Source: Mimachlamys varia (taxonomy: Eukaryota > Mollusca > Bivalvia > Pectinida > Pectinidae). Taken from it: a stretch of DNA of 64,000 bases. A program made the translations under genes and the position numbers. The notes beneath the pieces were generated by a model. That model searched no databases. It saw nothing but the letters and a program-made list of their open reading frames with translations, and was not told the origin of the DNA. Positions within the stretch are counted from its first letter, which is position 1, and each line of letters opens with the position of its first letter. The stretch covers positions 312,501-376,500 of the forward strand of contig OX392530.1 in assembly GCA_947623455.1 (NCBI GenBank). The letters are read 5' to 3'. This document shows positions 12,023 through 23,574 of this stretch, piece after piece.

Positions 12023-15000
12023 CACTCTCCACTCTCTGTAATACCTGCTGGGTAAGTGGTTATACATATAAATTACTACGCACTTTCAATGTTAAAAGCA
12101 TGGATAGTTTACATGTCTTCTGCGACGTAAATCATCAGCAAATATTTACATTTTACATAATGGCCTCCTTTAACTCAATGTTAATTTAGATTGTATTAAC
12201 ATGAGTATACATGCAATCTATAACAGCGGGATATAATATGACGTCATGTTGGCACCTTACTATTGCGCTTTGCACGTTGCCTTAGGAATATATAGATTTA
12301 TGTTAATCAAGCTCTTCCATTATGTTAACTTACGAGAAGAAAAAACTTCCGGAATCGGAAATAGTGACATGATAATGTAAACAACTACATAATGCTTAGT
12401 ATATGAAATTGAAATATACATATAACCTTTGAACGTCAGTCAGATTGTAGTTTTTGTCAATAAGAATTAATGCAATTTGATTGCAAGATAAATAGAATAA
12501 CATCACGAATATTTATCTGGCACCCAGATTGAACAGACGACGTTCAATGGCCACTATTTAGCATGACATTCCAAACGGATATAGACAACACTTTAATGTG
12601 TTATGGAAAACAAATCGAGTGTTCAAAACAATTTCACATGATGAAGTTTTAACTCTAACCCTACAACGATCGGGGCAACCCACTACCAAAAAGAAAATTC
12701 AAAACAAACGTTTGACCAGTTTTGAAACCCACTCTTTAAAAGTTTGTTTTGTGTACAGGGCATTGGTGTAACTATTACAAATATTATTATATTTGTAGTA
12801 GTACCAATATAACTCAATGTGTTAGCGTTTTGTGTTAGCTTCAAAACACGGATAACAAAACACATATTAATGGAATAATACATTTTAAAGCTGATATGCG
12901 TTTACACGATTAACACATGTTAGTATCAAGACAGCGATCTGCCATGATAAAATGGAGTAGGTAGCGTTCTAACGAACAGACTGCATGCATGGCTCTGATC
13001 AAGTTGTAGAAATACACAGCCTTGCCCCCGTTTTCAGACTATTAATGCAGAGCATCAAGACTCCCGCTAAATCTTGGGTCATTTATATCCTGAAAGTGAT
13101 CCCAACAAATATGTCGACGTTGAACATAGATAACAATGAAAACGAGAAAGTGTAACAATAGTGTATACACTATTTGCTCGCCGTGAACGTTTTAAAATAT
13201 TCCCTGTAAGCTACAGTATGCTGATTGTAACTCTATGGATGCTAATATCTGTCAGGGTTATCTTTTCGCTTGATTCGAGAGTGCATTAAATTTACGAAAT
13301 CTCGTGAATTTTTTCGATCGCGGCCATTTTATTTAGATTTCACAAGTCACCCTACCATACGAAGTGACAACAACAAAGATAACGACATGCAATAAAATTT
13401 TATTGAAAACAGCTCCGTCACCTTGTACGTATAGCAGGTCTATAAAGCCGGAGTCGGCTTGCTCTTCTTACCAGTAACTGACACTCGGAATTTGTGTTTC
13501 GAAAAACTCACAATTTGTGTTTACGGAATTAAACCCCCGCTAATAAGTTCCGGACAGAATATGACGAAATTGAACACCTGTAAAGTGTATTTAGTATTTC
13601 TGTAACAAAACTGGAAACTATGTTTGTATCCGGTATGAGTCAAGATTTGGATTCGTACGCCTGACTTCGATAGAATTGTTGTACTGTCTCTCTGAGTAAA
13701 TGGAATCAATTGGTCAATCAATGGAAATTACTTAACCAAATTGGTCAACACTTAATTAGTCTAAAACGAAACCAAGGGATGTCGCTGACCACAGTCCAGA
13801 CGGACAGCATATGAAATACTCCAGGGCTTGTGCCTACTTCCGCTCTCTGCAACCCCGGAATATGTGATAGCAAAATCGAAGCTTTGATTATTTGGTGCAT
13901 ATGAAAACAATCTGTCGGCCAGGTAACGGTAAAAATGTCTTGGTGTCACTCAGTTAAATTTGTTTTCGTGAGGTCAATCCGATGTTAAGCTTATAAAGTC
14001 GCGTACCTTCAATTAAATTACTTCGACAGGGTGCAGAGAGCGAAAGCGATAATCTATGCAAAATATCAGATTAACATTTTAAGCAAGCCTATATCAAGTA
14101 TCCATTCCCTGCAAACTATTTCTTATACATAAAATTAATGCATATTATATAATAAATAATTAATAAATGATTATATCAGAATGACAGCGAATTATAAGAT
14201 AGTAATACGTTAAACATGACCTTCATATTCAAAAGTGAATGTGATGCACCATGAATTGGCTCCATATCATTAGATAGGCAATTAAATAACGACTAACTTG
14301 AAGCGGAATCCTCTTTCCAAATTTTTTCTTGTTCGCATAATGCACAACATTTCTAAGATCTTATAGATAAAATCTTTTCCGTTAAAACAGAATGTCTCTA
14401 TTTCTGCCATCGTTTTCTGAAGAGTTATCTCCCATTTTCATCTCCGTGGAGTTTTCTGCATCTTCCTTTTTGGTTCCTAACGCTCTGCTTGGCGAAATGT
14501 AAATAATGCGTTTGGATCTGTTCCCAAGCCAAATCTGAAATAATGGTAGGTGTTATATCCTGCTTAAAGCTCAGTATTTAGAGGAATGACTGGTTCACGT
14601 ATTCTATCAGGATAATGTGTCTGAGCGGGATGCTGCGTTGGAATACCTCGGCCAATACAACACGCTAAACACACATAGAGGCGCGTCCTAGGCTGAGCCC
14701 AGCTGTGGATAGGACGCTACCTCTCTGTTACAAGCCTTGTTTGAAGTAGGAAAACGTTGTCGATAACATAACGGGAATAATACGTGAGAGATCGTGCGCG
14801 CATCATAGTACAATGTAGGAAACAAACAATTGCTTCTTTGATGGGGGAAAAGATAAGGGAAAATGATGATCTTTTACGTTGAGAAGAAGCAAGTAGAACA
14901 AACAATGCGATGACATAAATATGACGTAACAGTCAATACGGATTATGAAATATGTTAATAACTGCAAGCTTTGTCTTCTTCGTTAAGAGTTGAAGCAAGC

Positions 15001-15193
15001 CTATCAATAACGTCAGCCTCAGATTGCGATTTCTCCGTTACAACCGCATGGTAAGGGAAGATGTGTACAATCTCCGAACTGTCATGTGTCGCCCTCGGCC
15101 TCTACAATGTTGCTTGACACTCTTTAATCGTTAAACATCAATAGCGTCGATAGAAACATAACACATCGTACGAACGCAATGTATTGGCACTCA
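12023..15193. other. intergenic DNA, nothing recognised
   Basis: AT-rich sequence between the MULE and the 3' end of the copper-transporter gene. Short frames at 12683-12883, 13521-13721, 13761-13949 and 14717-14905 (minus) have no motifs, plausible splice partners or compositional change. Confidence 0.5.
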
Positions 15194-15199
15194 TTTAAT
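15194..15199 (-). terminator. candidate poly(A) signal (ATTAAA) of the SLC31A2-like gene
   Basis: ATTAAA on the minus strand lies about 57 bp after the stop codon. This would give a very short 3' UTR. No transcript support. Confidence 0.3.
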
Positions 15200-15255
15200 C
15201 ACACCTGTAATGTAAACACACTTTCTTACACCTGTATGTACCCGCGTGTACCGAA

Positions 15256-15547
15256 TCACCGTGTCGACCTTACATACAGGGTCTCCTCCTCCTGCAGGTG
15301 TACGTCCAAATCAACATCGTGTCGCTCTGACAGTGGGATGGGCGAGTCGGAATCTCGGTCCTTTGCCGCAGGTGGAACAGTCGTGCACGGGAATGCATGT
15401 GAGAGGTAGAATCCAGTTCCCGACCCCAAAACCACTGCCGTGTATATCCAAATGTTAAACGTCATCACAAACAACATCAAACAGTATCCTACACCGACAC
15501 GCAGTACATGGTATATTGTTACAATCACCTGGGTCTTCATGGCATCA
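15256..15547 (-). CDS. SLC31A2: SLC31A2-like coding exon 3 (TM2, TM3, tail)
   Basis: Acceptor gatttgcag|T; stop TGA at 15258-15256. Encodes GYCLMLFVMTFNIWIY (MxxxM) and AVVLGSGTGFYLSH (GxxxG), the diagnostic Ctr helices. The tail ends TLYVRSTR. Confidence 0.9.
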
Positions 15548-18066
15548 CTGCAAATCACTGACCTTTCCTTCCTGTTGGAAACCATAGACTTTCTTAAATA
15601 AATGACACATAAATTCTTCATGTAATACTGTTTGATCATAGGATAAATGATATCAACATCAGCTCAACATAAATCTTACATATATGATTTCCAAAGAACT
15701 GATAATGCAGGAAAGGATTCGATCAGAAGTTAATATCATATAACAATATTTGACGAAGCGCAACAAGGATGTACACAGTATCAAAAAACCTCAAAGTGTC
15801 GACAGTACGCTCGAGTTATATTAGAAAACAAAGCTGTGTATTTATATAATCTAAATGTATAACAGTACGCGCCTATATTTGACTAGTTTGTATGACGTAA
15901 ATGTACCTGTATTGATTCTGTGTAACCATGGCATACCTATATTTCAGTACACGTTTATGTAAACATGACATACCTACAGTTGCGTATATGTAAACATGAC
16001 GTGCCTACAGTTGCATATATGTAAACATGACACACTACAGTTGCGTATATGAAAATATGACGTACCTACATTTGCGTATATGTAAACATGACGTGCCTAC
16101 AGTTGCATATATGTAAACATGACATACCTACAGTTGCGTATATGTAAACATGACATACCTACAGTTGCGTATTTGTAAACATGACGTGCCTACAGTTGCA
16201 TATATGTAAACATGACACACTACAGTTGCGTATATGAAAACATGACGTACCTACAGTTGCGTATATGTAAACATGATGTACCTACTATTGCGTATATGTA
16301 AACATGACGTACCTTTATTTGTGTATATGTAAACAGGACGTACCTATATCTACCTAGGTGTAAATAAAACATACTTATTTTGAGTACGTGTAAACATTAC
16401 ATACATGTACCTATAGTTGAGTATAAGTAAGCATGACGTGCCCATATTTGAGTATGTATAAACATGACGTAGCTATATTCGAGTATGTATAAACATGACC
16501 TAGCTATATTTCAGTATGTATAAACATGACGTAGCTACATTTGAGTATGTATAAACATGACGTAACTATATTTGAGTATGTATAAACATGACGTAGCTAT
16601 ATTTGAGTATGTATAAACATGACGTAGCTACATTTGAGTATGTATAAACATGACGTAGCTATATTTGAGTATGTATAAACATGACCTAGCTATATTTGAG
16701 TATGTATAAACATGACGTAGCTATATTTGAGTAAGTGAAAACATGACATACATGTATTTACCTAAGTGTAAATACGACGTACTTGTTTTTGATTAGGTTT
16801 GTGTGTGTAGACATGACATACCTATATTTGACGGGTTTTTCGGCGCTGCTTTGCTCCATTGTGTATTTCATTATAACATGAATGTACTCCAGCAGGACGG
16901 ACAGAACAACAGATACCACCATGGCGCATACCAGACCTGGGGAAACACATACGTCCTGCGTCATTACCAACTTCATAACAGCGGCAAATCGCTTATTAAG
17001 ATGTTACTTTTACACGAACATTAATCTTTCTGATCGAAGTGTACCTGGTTACGACAAAATATATTCAGTGTACATTTATAATCATAAACTAAACAGATAA
17101 AAATCCTTTAGAATTAACAAGGTACCGTATTTTAGTACCATGTTTTATGATATGAGATGCGGTCAGTTCTTGTTACATTGTAACTAGACACACTGGGACC
17201 ATTGACATCACCTTGGCGTCCATCTTTATGTTTGAATAAAGTCACAATCGTCAATGGATGATAGAGGTATACTGCAAGTTGTGTCAAGATTTCATTTATG
17301 ATTTCAAAGATACGGTCCAGACAAGAATGTACTGCCAGTACCCATTTATTTGACCTTGAGGTCAAGTTTACGGTGGCCTAAAAGCAGAGTAATGCGTTTC
17401 GGCTTTAGGTGATGCAATCCCATTGTAAACCATAAGACATCTTTTCAGCGGTTAAGAAGTAAGGGCCGGGACAAGAGGTCATCAGCAGAGCCAGAACAAG
17501 AACCAGACTAACGGTACTAATACAATACGTCTCCTTTCGTTCGAAGTGGAGACAGAATAACTGGCATTGACCTGTAGAAACGAGATGTGTTTTATTCCTG
17601 AGCAATTCCCAGTGAGGAAACTCTCTATTGCTGAAAATAAATAAAGAGAATACCAAAGCGTTAACAAAATCATAATCCAAACTCAAAATCGAATAAACGG
17701 GGGCAAAATATGAAAAAAGGAAAGATTCACGTGGAGACCCTTGCATAATGACAAGAGAATAAGACCATGTGTTCCGGAAGAGTAAGCGTCTTCTGCTTCT
17801 TCGACGACACCCGCCATGTAAGGAACAGTAGTACACGTTTTAAATACGAAATTCATAAAGATACCAACAGATCGGACAGATTTGCGATCGCTAGGTAGAA
17901 CGGACGTCTCATACTTTGACATAACGGCACGTCCACTGTCGATTCCGGTATTATATAACACCTGACTTGTTTCTGACCTTGTAGAGTATGACATACCTGG
18001 AATAGTGCCAGTATCCCATATCTTCAGTAACACCGTCTCCCCGCTGGTATTTGTCGACATTGTCAT
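15256..18066 (-). CDS. SLC31A2: SLC31/Ctr-family copper transporter, CTR2-like, three coding exons
   Basis: Known role: Ctr proteins form trimeric membrane pores for Cu(I); the CTR2 branch works mainly on endolysosomal membranes and modulates CTR1. Seen here: coding exons 18066-17997, 16936-16822 and 15547-15256, read on the minus strand. Junctions are GT-AG with matching phases: G|GT makes Gly24 and AG|T makes Ser62. The protein is 158 aa. The N-terminus is short (MTMSTNTSGETVLLKIWDTG), with only the MTM pair and no Met/His-rich ectodomain. TM1 spans about 25-45 with the family's Glu at 40. TM2 spans about 76-97 and carries the copper-binding MxxxM (Met86, Met90). TM3 spans about 98-114 with GxxxG (Gly103, Gly107). 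The tail is about 45 residues, acidic and Ser-rich, longer than in human CTR2. The short N-terminus and VVLGSGTGFYL in TM3 favour CTR2 over CTR1. The exons are separated by introns of 1060 and 1274 bp, both filled with repeats. Confidence 0.85.
15895..16831. repeat. 31-bp minisatellite in intron 2 of the SLC31A2-like gene, running into exon 2
   Basis: About 30 imperfect units of roughly 31 bp. Two subtypes are visible: a left block with GTATATGTAAACATGACGT followed by CCTACAGTTGC, and a right block with GTATGTATAAACATGACG followed by TAGCTATATTTGA. The rightmost unit (about 16801-16831) contains the exon 2 donor site and the last ~10 bases of that exon. At least eight left-block units on the minus strand read TAG|GTACGT or TAG|GTATGT, which are good donor consensuses. 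Confidence 0.85.
16822..16936 (-). CDS. SLC31A2: SLC31A2-like coding exon 2 (TM1)
   Basis: Acceptor tttccccag|GT, donor ATATAG|gtatgt. It is 115 nt and encodes the first membrane helix with Glu40 and a charged cytosolic loop ending KPVKY. The last bases of this exon and its donor belong to the edge unit of the intronic tandem array. Confidence 0.85.
17630..17822 (-). repeat. 'AEDAYSS' dispersed repeat copy in intron 1 of the SLC31A2-like gene
   Basis: Same orientation as the gene. On the minus strand it reads YMAGVVEEAEDAYSSGTHGL and then non-coding sequence ending in TTTATTTATTTTCAG, a polypyrimidine/AG acceptor. Closely matches the plus-strand copy at 22490-22681. Confidence 0.85.
17997..18066 (-). 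CDS. SLC31A2: SLC31A2-like coding exon 1 (residues 1-23 plus one base)
   Basis: The ATG at 18066-18064 directly follows an acceptor-like ttttcccag, so a non-coding 5' exon (or a further coding exon) may lie upstream at higher coordinates. The donor is CCAG|gtatgt at 17997/17996. The next ATG in frame is only two codons on (MTM). Confidence 0.75.
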
Positions 18067-18960
18067 CTGGGAAAAGGTGAACTCGTACACATCACAGAAA
18101 CAACAATCCGGTAAAATGAGAAGGTGATATAAAAGCAACAAGAGAAACAAGATCACATTTAGGACATAATTGAATTGTCGTAGAATAAGGTGTTTTAAGG
18201 GAGCTTATGTTCCTTAACCTAAAATAAGTACAGGCGGCAGCAAACATATGGCATGGTTTGTTAACTGAATTTCTTGGAGTTTAAACATTAAAAATGGAAA
18301 CAGGGAGGACGTACCTTCATTTTGGTTTCGTCAGTTGATCATCGTTTTTATGTCATCAATTAATCAGCATCTGTAAATAAAATGGACACTTGTGTTATGG
18401 AGTCTAATAATGCTAGCAGCTGTTGTCAATATATTGTACAATATAACCGTTAGTACTATAATACTGTATCGATGAGATATTGATAGTATGTAACTAACGG
18501 AGATGTAGGGCTAGTGATGTACCCCACCCCCACAAAGTTTTCAAGTGTAACCGTCGATCCTTTAACCTTCAACGATGACCACCAAAATCTAACCACGTGT
18601 TAAATTAGATAGTGTGATAATGAGCTTATTATTCTCAAAGAGATGAACGGTGACCTTTGTCCTTGTACCTTGAGCGACGAACACCGAAATCTAATGAGGT
18701 GGAGAACTTGATCTTGTAATGTTATGGTGTGAATATGGACAAAACATGTACAAGGGTAAACAGCGTGACGGCAAAACTGTCGGTCTGTACAAGGAAGGGA
18801 GTACATCCTTGCGAGTTGCTAGCTAGGTGTTGGCTTTAATATCCTGGGAGATAGGAACTGTTTTGGGTTTCTTTCTCGTTTAAAGTTCATGATGGAATGA
18901 CAACCAAGTAGGAAGGGCCGTCAAACCACTTGGAGGCAATTCCATTGTCGTACATTTGCA
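18067..18960. other. upstream region of the SLC31A2-like gene, no exon recognised
   Basis: Would hold the promoter and any 5' UTR exon. Two diverged copies of a phrase (GATGACCACCAAAATCTAA; ACGAACACCGAAATCTAAT) lie at about 18574 and 18674. No core promoter element stands out. Confidence 0.45.
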
Positions 18961-18968
18961 TGTACACC

Positions 18969-18993
18969 CGCCCCCCCCCCCCCCCCCCCCCCC
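18969..18993. repeat. poly(C) homopolymer tract
   Basis: An uninterrupted run of more than 20 C residues at the left edge of the retroelement remnant. Its length is prone to sequencing error. Confidence 0.9.
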
Positions 18994-18999
18994 AGGAAA

Positions 19000-20190
19000 T
19001 TGACATGGTTCAGAAATCAAATGCCAGTGGTAAGTTAAGAATCACACCTAAAGGGCTGATGTTATGGCGGCCCAAGGAGATCTTAAGGCATTTAAGGGGT
19101 GATCATTTCACCCCAAGTACTCCTGTAGATATAGAACGTCCTGTTCTGAGACAGCGGGATATCTTTAAGATTCCTGTCATGTTTGATGAGCTGTGACAGT
19201 TTCGGGGTAAACGTAACAAAGCTCCTGCAAGGTGGAAATGGGGTGAGGCGCAGCAAGTAGCTTTTGACCCCATTAAAATCATATTGGCTTATGAAGATTA
19301 TACCCTTTGTAGTTAAAACTGATGCATGCGAGTGGGTCAGGCCTTTGGTCAGTCTTGTATCAGGAAAAACAGTGTAAGAAACGCGTCATAGCATATGCCA
19401 GTCGTGGCCTTAGACGTACCGAAAAGGACTGTCCGACTCATAAGTTCTGTGCTCGGTAATGGGCAATCAAGTAATTTTCATTATTTCCTCTATGGGATGT
19501 CTTTACAGGTGTAAGGCAAGGAGATTGTCGAGGTGGATAAGGAGTCTGAACAGAAAAAAAGATCCAGTGATTGGTAGTAACACTCTACAGTAAAAATATG
19601 GTATGTCCCAAAGGGAAATGTTTTAAAGAATGAGCCTCTTGAAGTTCACAAGTTCCTCAGAGAGAAAAGGCGCACATCTTTTGTTAATGGGGTCCGATAT
19701 CGGACTGCTAATGCAGATGGCGAAAAGGTGAGTCAATTACAAATTCCTAAGAGACACAGAGCCAAGATACTGAAAGCGGTCCATTGTGGATGTTGGCCAT
19801 CCTGCTAAAGACAAACTCCCTGTGGTTGGCTTGTCAACGGTTTTATTTGCCGGTGTGGAACACAATGTGAATGGTAGAGTTTATATCGAAATGGGGTCGG
19901 TGTATCCGGAGGAAAACTCCCTTCACACCCGTTTCTGGATTGGTTCCGATAGAAACCACCAGGCCCCTAGAGTTGCTATGTATGACTTCCCTGGCCTGGA
20001 AAGGTCAAAGGGTGGTTATGAGGATGTGTTGGTCATCACTGACCATTTTACACGCTATGCGCAGGCAACTCCTGTCCGACAGCCTTCACAACAGCAATTG
20101 CTGTGTATGGCCACTTTATTGTGCATAACAGCTTTTCTGAGAGGCCTCGTCCAAGTTACCGCCATATCTGTAAGGGGGCTGAGAGGCCTC
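19000..20190 (+). pseudogene. degenerate Ty3/gypsy retrotransposon pol fragment (RNase H to integrase)
   Basis: Family landmarks appear in order but in shifting frames. WGEAQQVAFDPIK (about 19237) resembles the end of the RT connection. PFVVKTDACEW (about 19306) is the RNase H first-Asp motif with Cys in place of the usual Ser. KKRVIAYASRGLRRTEKD (about 19376) follows. HRAKILKAVH, then in another frame DVGHPAKDK (about 19790), belong to the integrase zinc-binding region. LERSKGGYEDVLVITDHFTRYAQATP (about 19997-20075) is the integrase core around its first catalytic Asp. Multiple stops and frameshifts, no LTRs recognised, and gag, protease and most of RT are absent. It is a dead fragment. Confidence 0.8.
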
Positions 20191-20226
20191 GTCCAAGTAA
20201 CCGCCATATCTGTAAGGGGGGGGGGT
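20136..20226 (+). repeat. 40-bp direct duplication ending in poly(G)
   Basis: GAGAGGCCTCGTCCAAGT followed by an ACCGCCATATCTGTAAGG-type segment occurs twice, head to tail, with the second copy ending in a G run. It lies at the broken right end of the gypsy fragment. Confidence 0.85.
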
Positions 20227-20244
20227 GAATATGCTCATAACTAA

Positions 20245-20900
20245 CATCGGCAAGCATTTGTTTGGCTTAGGTGTGAAAACGTAGGATACGTTTTTTTTTT
20301 TATATTATGGTGTTATTTTAAAGAAGACGACCTTGTAAGAAGGGCGTGCCCAACCACCTGGGCGTTATTCTAATGAATGTAAGGTAAATGTTACCTCTGT
20401 AGTTGCCTCTCCAAAGTGGTTACAGTATTTAACATTCAACGAGGTCCAAATATATCGAATAGGACTGTTATAGTAGTCAAACTATCTGAACAGTGCACTT
20501 GGAAACCATGTCTATGATATACGCATAGCATCAATGTATTGGAAAATTATATATTCTGAATATGGTGTAAATTCTGACTAGTTCGGAATTTCGTAACATT
20601 TCTATATAAATAGAGACAGTTGCTGTTTAGAGGTATGAATAATTTGAATATATAAGTTGATTAATTTGGTACTCGCCTTATTGGTAATGGTAATGGCATG
20701 GTAATGCTTGGTCAATAAGTTCCATTGATATATAGAGTTTGGTTCTTATTTCAGATACCGTCATGTAATGTCTAATGTAGGACACATTTCCTCTAAGTGG
20801 AGGTGTATATAACCCTTGTGTATCACTGTTATATGAAGTCCCAATTGTGTTATAGCATCAGGTACACGTGTGGTTGTCAAACGCAATGAAACAGAATCGG
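20245..20900. other. intergenic DNA, nothing recognised
   Basis: AT-rich, with a T run at about 20290 and short GGTAATGG repeats at about 20682. No gene or clear element. Confidence 0.5.
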
Positions 20901-21320
20901 GTGTGTCTAGCTAAACAAAAACTTGATGTTTGTCTGGAGTATTTACAGCTGGGTTTGTCTGGCTTAACAAAATCTGTCTGTTTGTCTGGAGTATTTACAG
21001 CTGGGTTTGTATCTGTCTGTTTGTCTGGAGTATTTACAACTGGTATGTCTGGTTAAACAAAATCTGTCTGTTTGTCTGTAGTATTTACAGCTGGGTGTGT
21101 TTGACTACACAAAATCTGTCTGTATTGTCTGTAGTATTTACAGCTGGGCTTGTCTTGCCTAACAAAATCTGTCTGTTTGTCTCGACTATTTACAGTTGGT
21201 TGTGTATGGCTAAACAAACCTTGATGTTTGTCTGGAGTATTTACAGCTGGTATATCTGGTTAAACAAAATCTGTCTGTTTGTCTGTAGTGTTTACAACTC
21301 GGTGTGTCTGTCTAAACCGA
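20900..21320 (+). repeat. roughly 52-bp tandem array (AAATCTGTCTGTTTGTCTG units)
   Basis: About eight diverged units containing CTGTTTGTCTGGAGTATTT followed by ACAGCTGGGTTTGTCTGG. The 132-codon open frame over it (20930-21328) repeats the same peptide phrase and is explained by the array. Confidence 0.8.
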
Positions 21321-21583
21321 ATATGTGAATGAGTTTTACATTGTATCTATTTAACGCAGCAAAGAGTATAAATAATTTAAAAATATTTAAATAGAAAACG
21401 AAAATCATTATCTACGCTGACATCTACCTGATAATTTGAAACGTGTACATCATACAGATAGTAATGACATACACGATAGACGTAAGGTTTAATAACACAT
21501 ACTTTCTAGTGACTACATAGTAATGTTACAGCAAAAGGAATGGTATGTACATCGCTGTCTTGAAATGCACTTCGATGAATACA

Positions 21584-21745
21584 TGGGAGAAAATCAGAGA
21601 ATACCCTAAGCGTCAGCAAACCCGTGATCCTAACTCAAAATTAATTTACTGCAAAATATGAACAAGTGTTATATTTACATCGAGACCTTTGTAAAAGTAC
21701 AAAAGAATAAGACCATGCGTTCCGGAAGGGTAAACATCTTGAAAG
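21584..21745 (-). repeat. 'AEDAYSS' dispersed repeat fragment (minus)
   Basis: Matches the right half of the family core (AGAATAAGACCATGCGTTCC) and is truncated before the peptide-like segment. It carries more changes than the copies at 17630 and 22490. Confidence 0.7.
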
Positions 21746-22119
21746 TGAGGTTCCCATTGATTTCAAATAATAAGTCTTTTGTGATCATTAAATGAACCAG
21801 ATATTCATATATCATTTATTTAACAGTCCTGAAATCACCAGTACATTAAAAAGTAGTTCCCAGCATTGTGTGAATCATAAAAGTTTAAGGGGCAACAGAT
21901 GTGTGTTATAAAAATAGTCAGGGAAGCAAAATGTTAGCACAAGGACTAGAGCATTAAAACATCCTGCTTTTTTTACTTTCATTAAAAGCAATAACTTGTT
22001 TAAAAACCCTGCGCCGCTATCTTTAAAAACGGGAAAAAAATAAAATTTTACTCGTGCCCTTGACAAATATTTGAAGCATGGCCACTGTCGATATTTTACG
22101 GAAATTATTTCTCTACTTA

Positions 22120-22681
22120 AACTACGACCAACATGGACAGCTTACTTCTAAGCTATACGATAAACGTGATGATTTCAATTTTCCGATCGTTAACTTTCCA
22201 TTTCATGATAGTATTCCATGGCTTGCTCTAAATTTCCGGATTTTCGTGATCGATGTCGACTGCTGACAAACAAAGTAACAACACAAGGATTCGAGAGATG
22301 CAGGTTGATCAGAACTATGGGGAAGTTTTATGGTCGCCATCTTTGTCTCATTGAGAAATATTCTGTATCTTTGAATGTTATGAAGATGGACGTTTTTGAG
22401 TATGCTCATTAGTGTGTTTACTTGTTGTGATTGACAATGATACTCGGTTCTCATTTTGAGAACTTGATGTTTACTTGGATGTTACAAAGATTTACATTGC
22501 GGGTGTCGTCGATGAAGCAGAAGACGCTTACTCTTCCGGAACACATGGTCTTATTCTCTTGCACTTTTGCAAGGGTCTCCATGTTAATCTTTCCTTTGTT
22601 CATATTTTGCCACTGGTTTAACGATTTTGAGTTTGGATTATGATTTTGTTAACGCTTCGGTATTCTCTTATTTATTTTCAG
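22120..22681 (+). repeat. 'AEDAYSS' dispersed repeat, long copy
   Basis: Modules in order: a TTCCGATCG block (about 22180), the ATGGTCGCCATCTTTGTCTC block (about 22329), and the core at about 22490-22681 reading IAGVVDEAEDAYSSGTHG and ending TTATTTATTTTCAG. The short frames here are parts of this element. Confidence 0.8.
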
Positions 22682-23574
22682 TAAAGGAAAGTGCAATGTA
22701 TGGTGATGTAGCCTTTGTTATGAACTATTTCGCCTAATTAGGGCATTGTTGTTCTACCTAGTGATATACGTGTGGGTCAAGAATATAATTATCCCAAGTC
22801 TAGTTATCACTAAACCTAGTAAGATGATCCTAAAACTCGTTATCTATTTCTTTACCCAGTTTTTTTTATTTCTCTGTGAAATGATATATCCCCGAATCTT
22901 ACTATTTATTCAATACGAAGCTGTTTTTATTCAGAGACTATAAACACCTTAGACTAGTTGCACATTGCAATTCTAACAGCGTCTATCAAGGGATTTAAAC
23001 CCCAGGTCACAAAGCTTTCTGTAAAATAAAACACAATCTTGTGTCAAATTCATCATGCTGCGTTCTCTTTCTTCCTTTGACTATTTTTTAGAAAAGAAAG
23101 ATCAATATATTTTATGTTTATGATAAGCGGATTTAATGTGTTTGCATCAACAAATGTTCGAGGGTTTGGTCACGTGTTATATATCCATGAGTTGTATATC
23201 TACATATGTTGCAACGTTGATCCGTAATCGCGTTTTATATCACGTTATTTACTTTCGGTCTACTCGGATATCATGATAAATTGCCTGTTGCTGCACCATA
23301 AAAATAACTAATGTGTAGGGTTTTTTTTATCAAAATCAAAATGAACATATTTTCGTCCCTAAAATACGGATATATGAAAGCCGGCTAGCACCAAATGAAG
23401 TAAACTTTTCGGTCGCAATTTTCTTTTTCTTTTTTGTATAGTTTACGACACAGTAATTTACTGTAACTAGTAATTACGACTTAATTATTTCGTATTCAAC
23501 AAATTAATGACCTACCTGGAAGTCGATCCTTTATTTCCTTTCAAACTTGAAATCAAGGACGCATCAAACTCTTT
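22682..23574. other. intergenic DNA left of the satellite, nothing recognised
   Basis: AT-rich unique-looking sequence. No gene, TIR or coding frame with support. Confidence 0.5.

Noticed and set aside
17683..18156. 157-codon minus frame taken as a single gene
   Set aside because: Only 17997-18066 is coding (copper-transporter exon 1). The rest reads through the intron into a dispersed repeat.
19786..20244. Intact integrase gene
   Set aside because: The frame covers only the zinc-region remnant and the first part of the core, ending in a duplicated non-homologous tail. The preceding RNase H lies in other frames with stops.
20930..21328. 132-codon open frame
   Set aside because: Explained by the roughly 52-bp tandem array. 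The peptide is the same phrase repeated, with frame drift.
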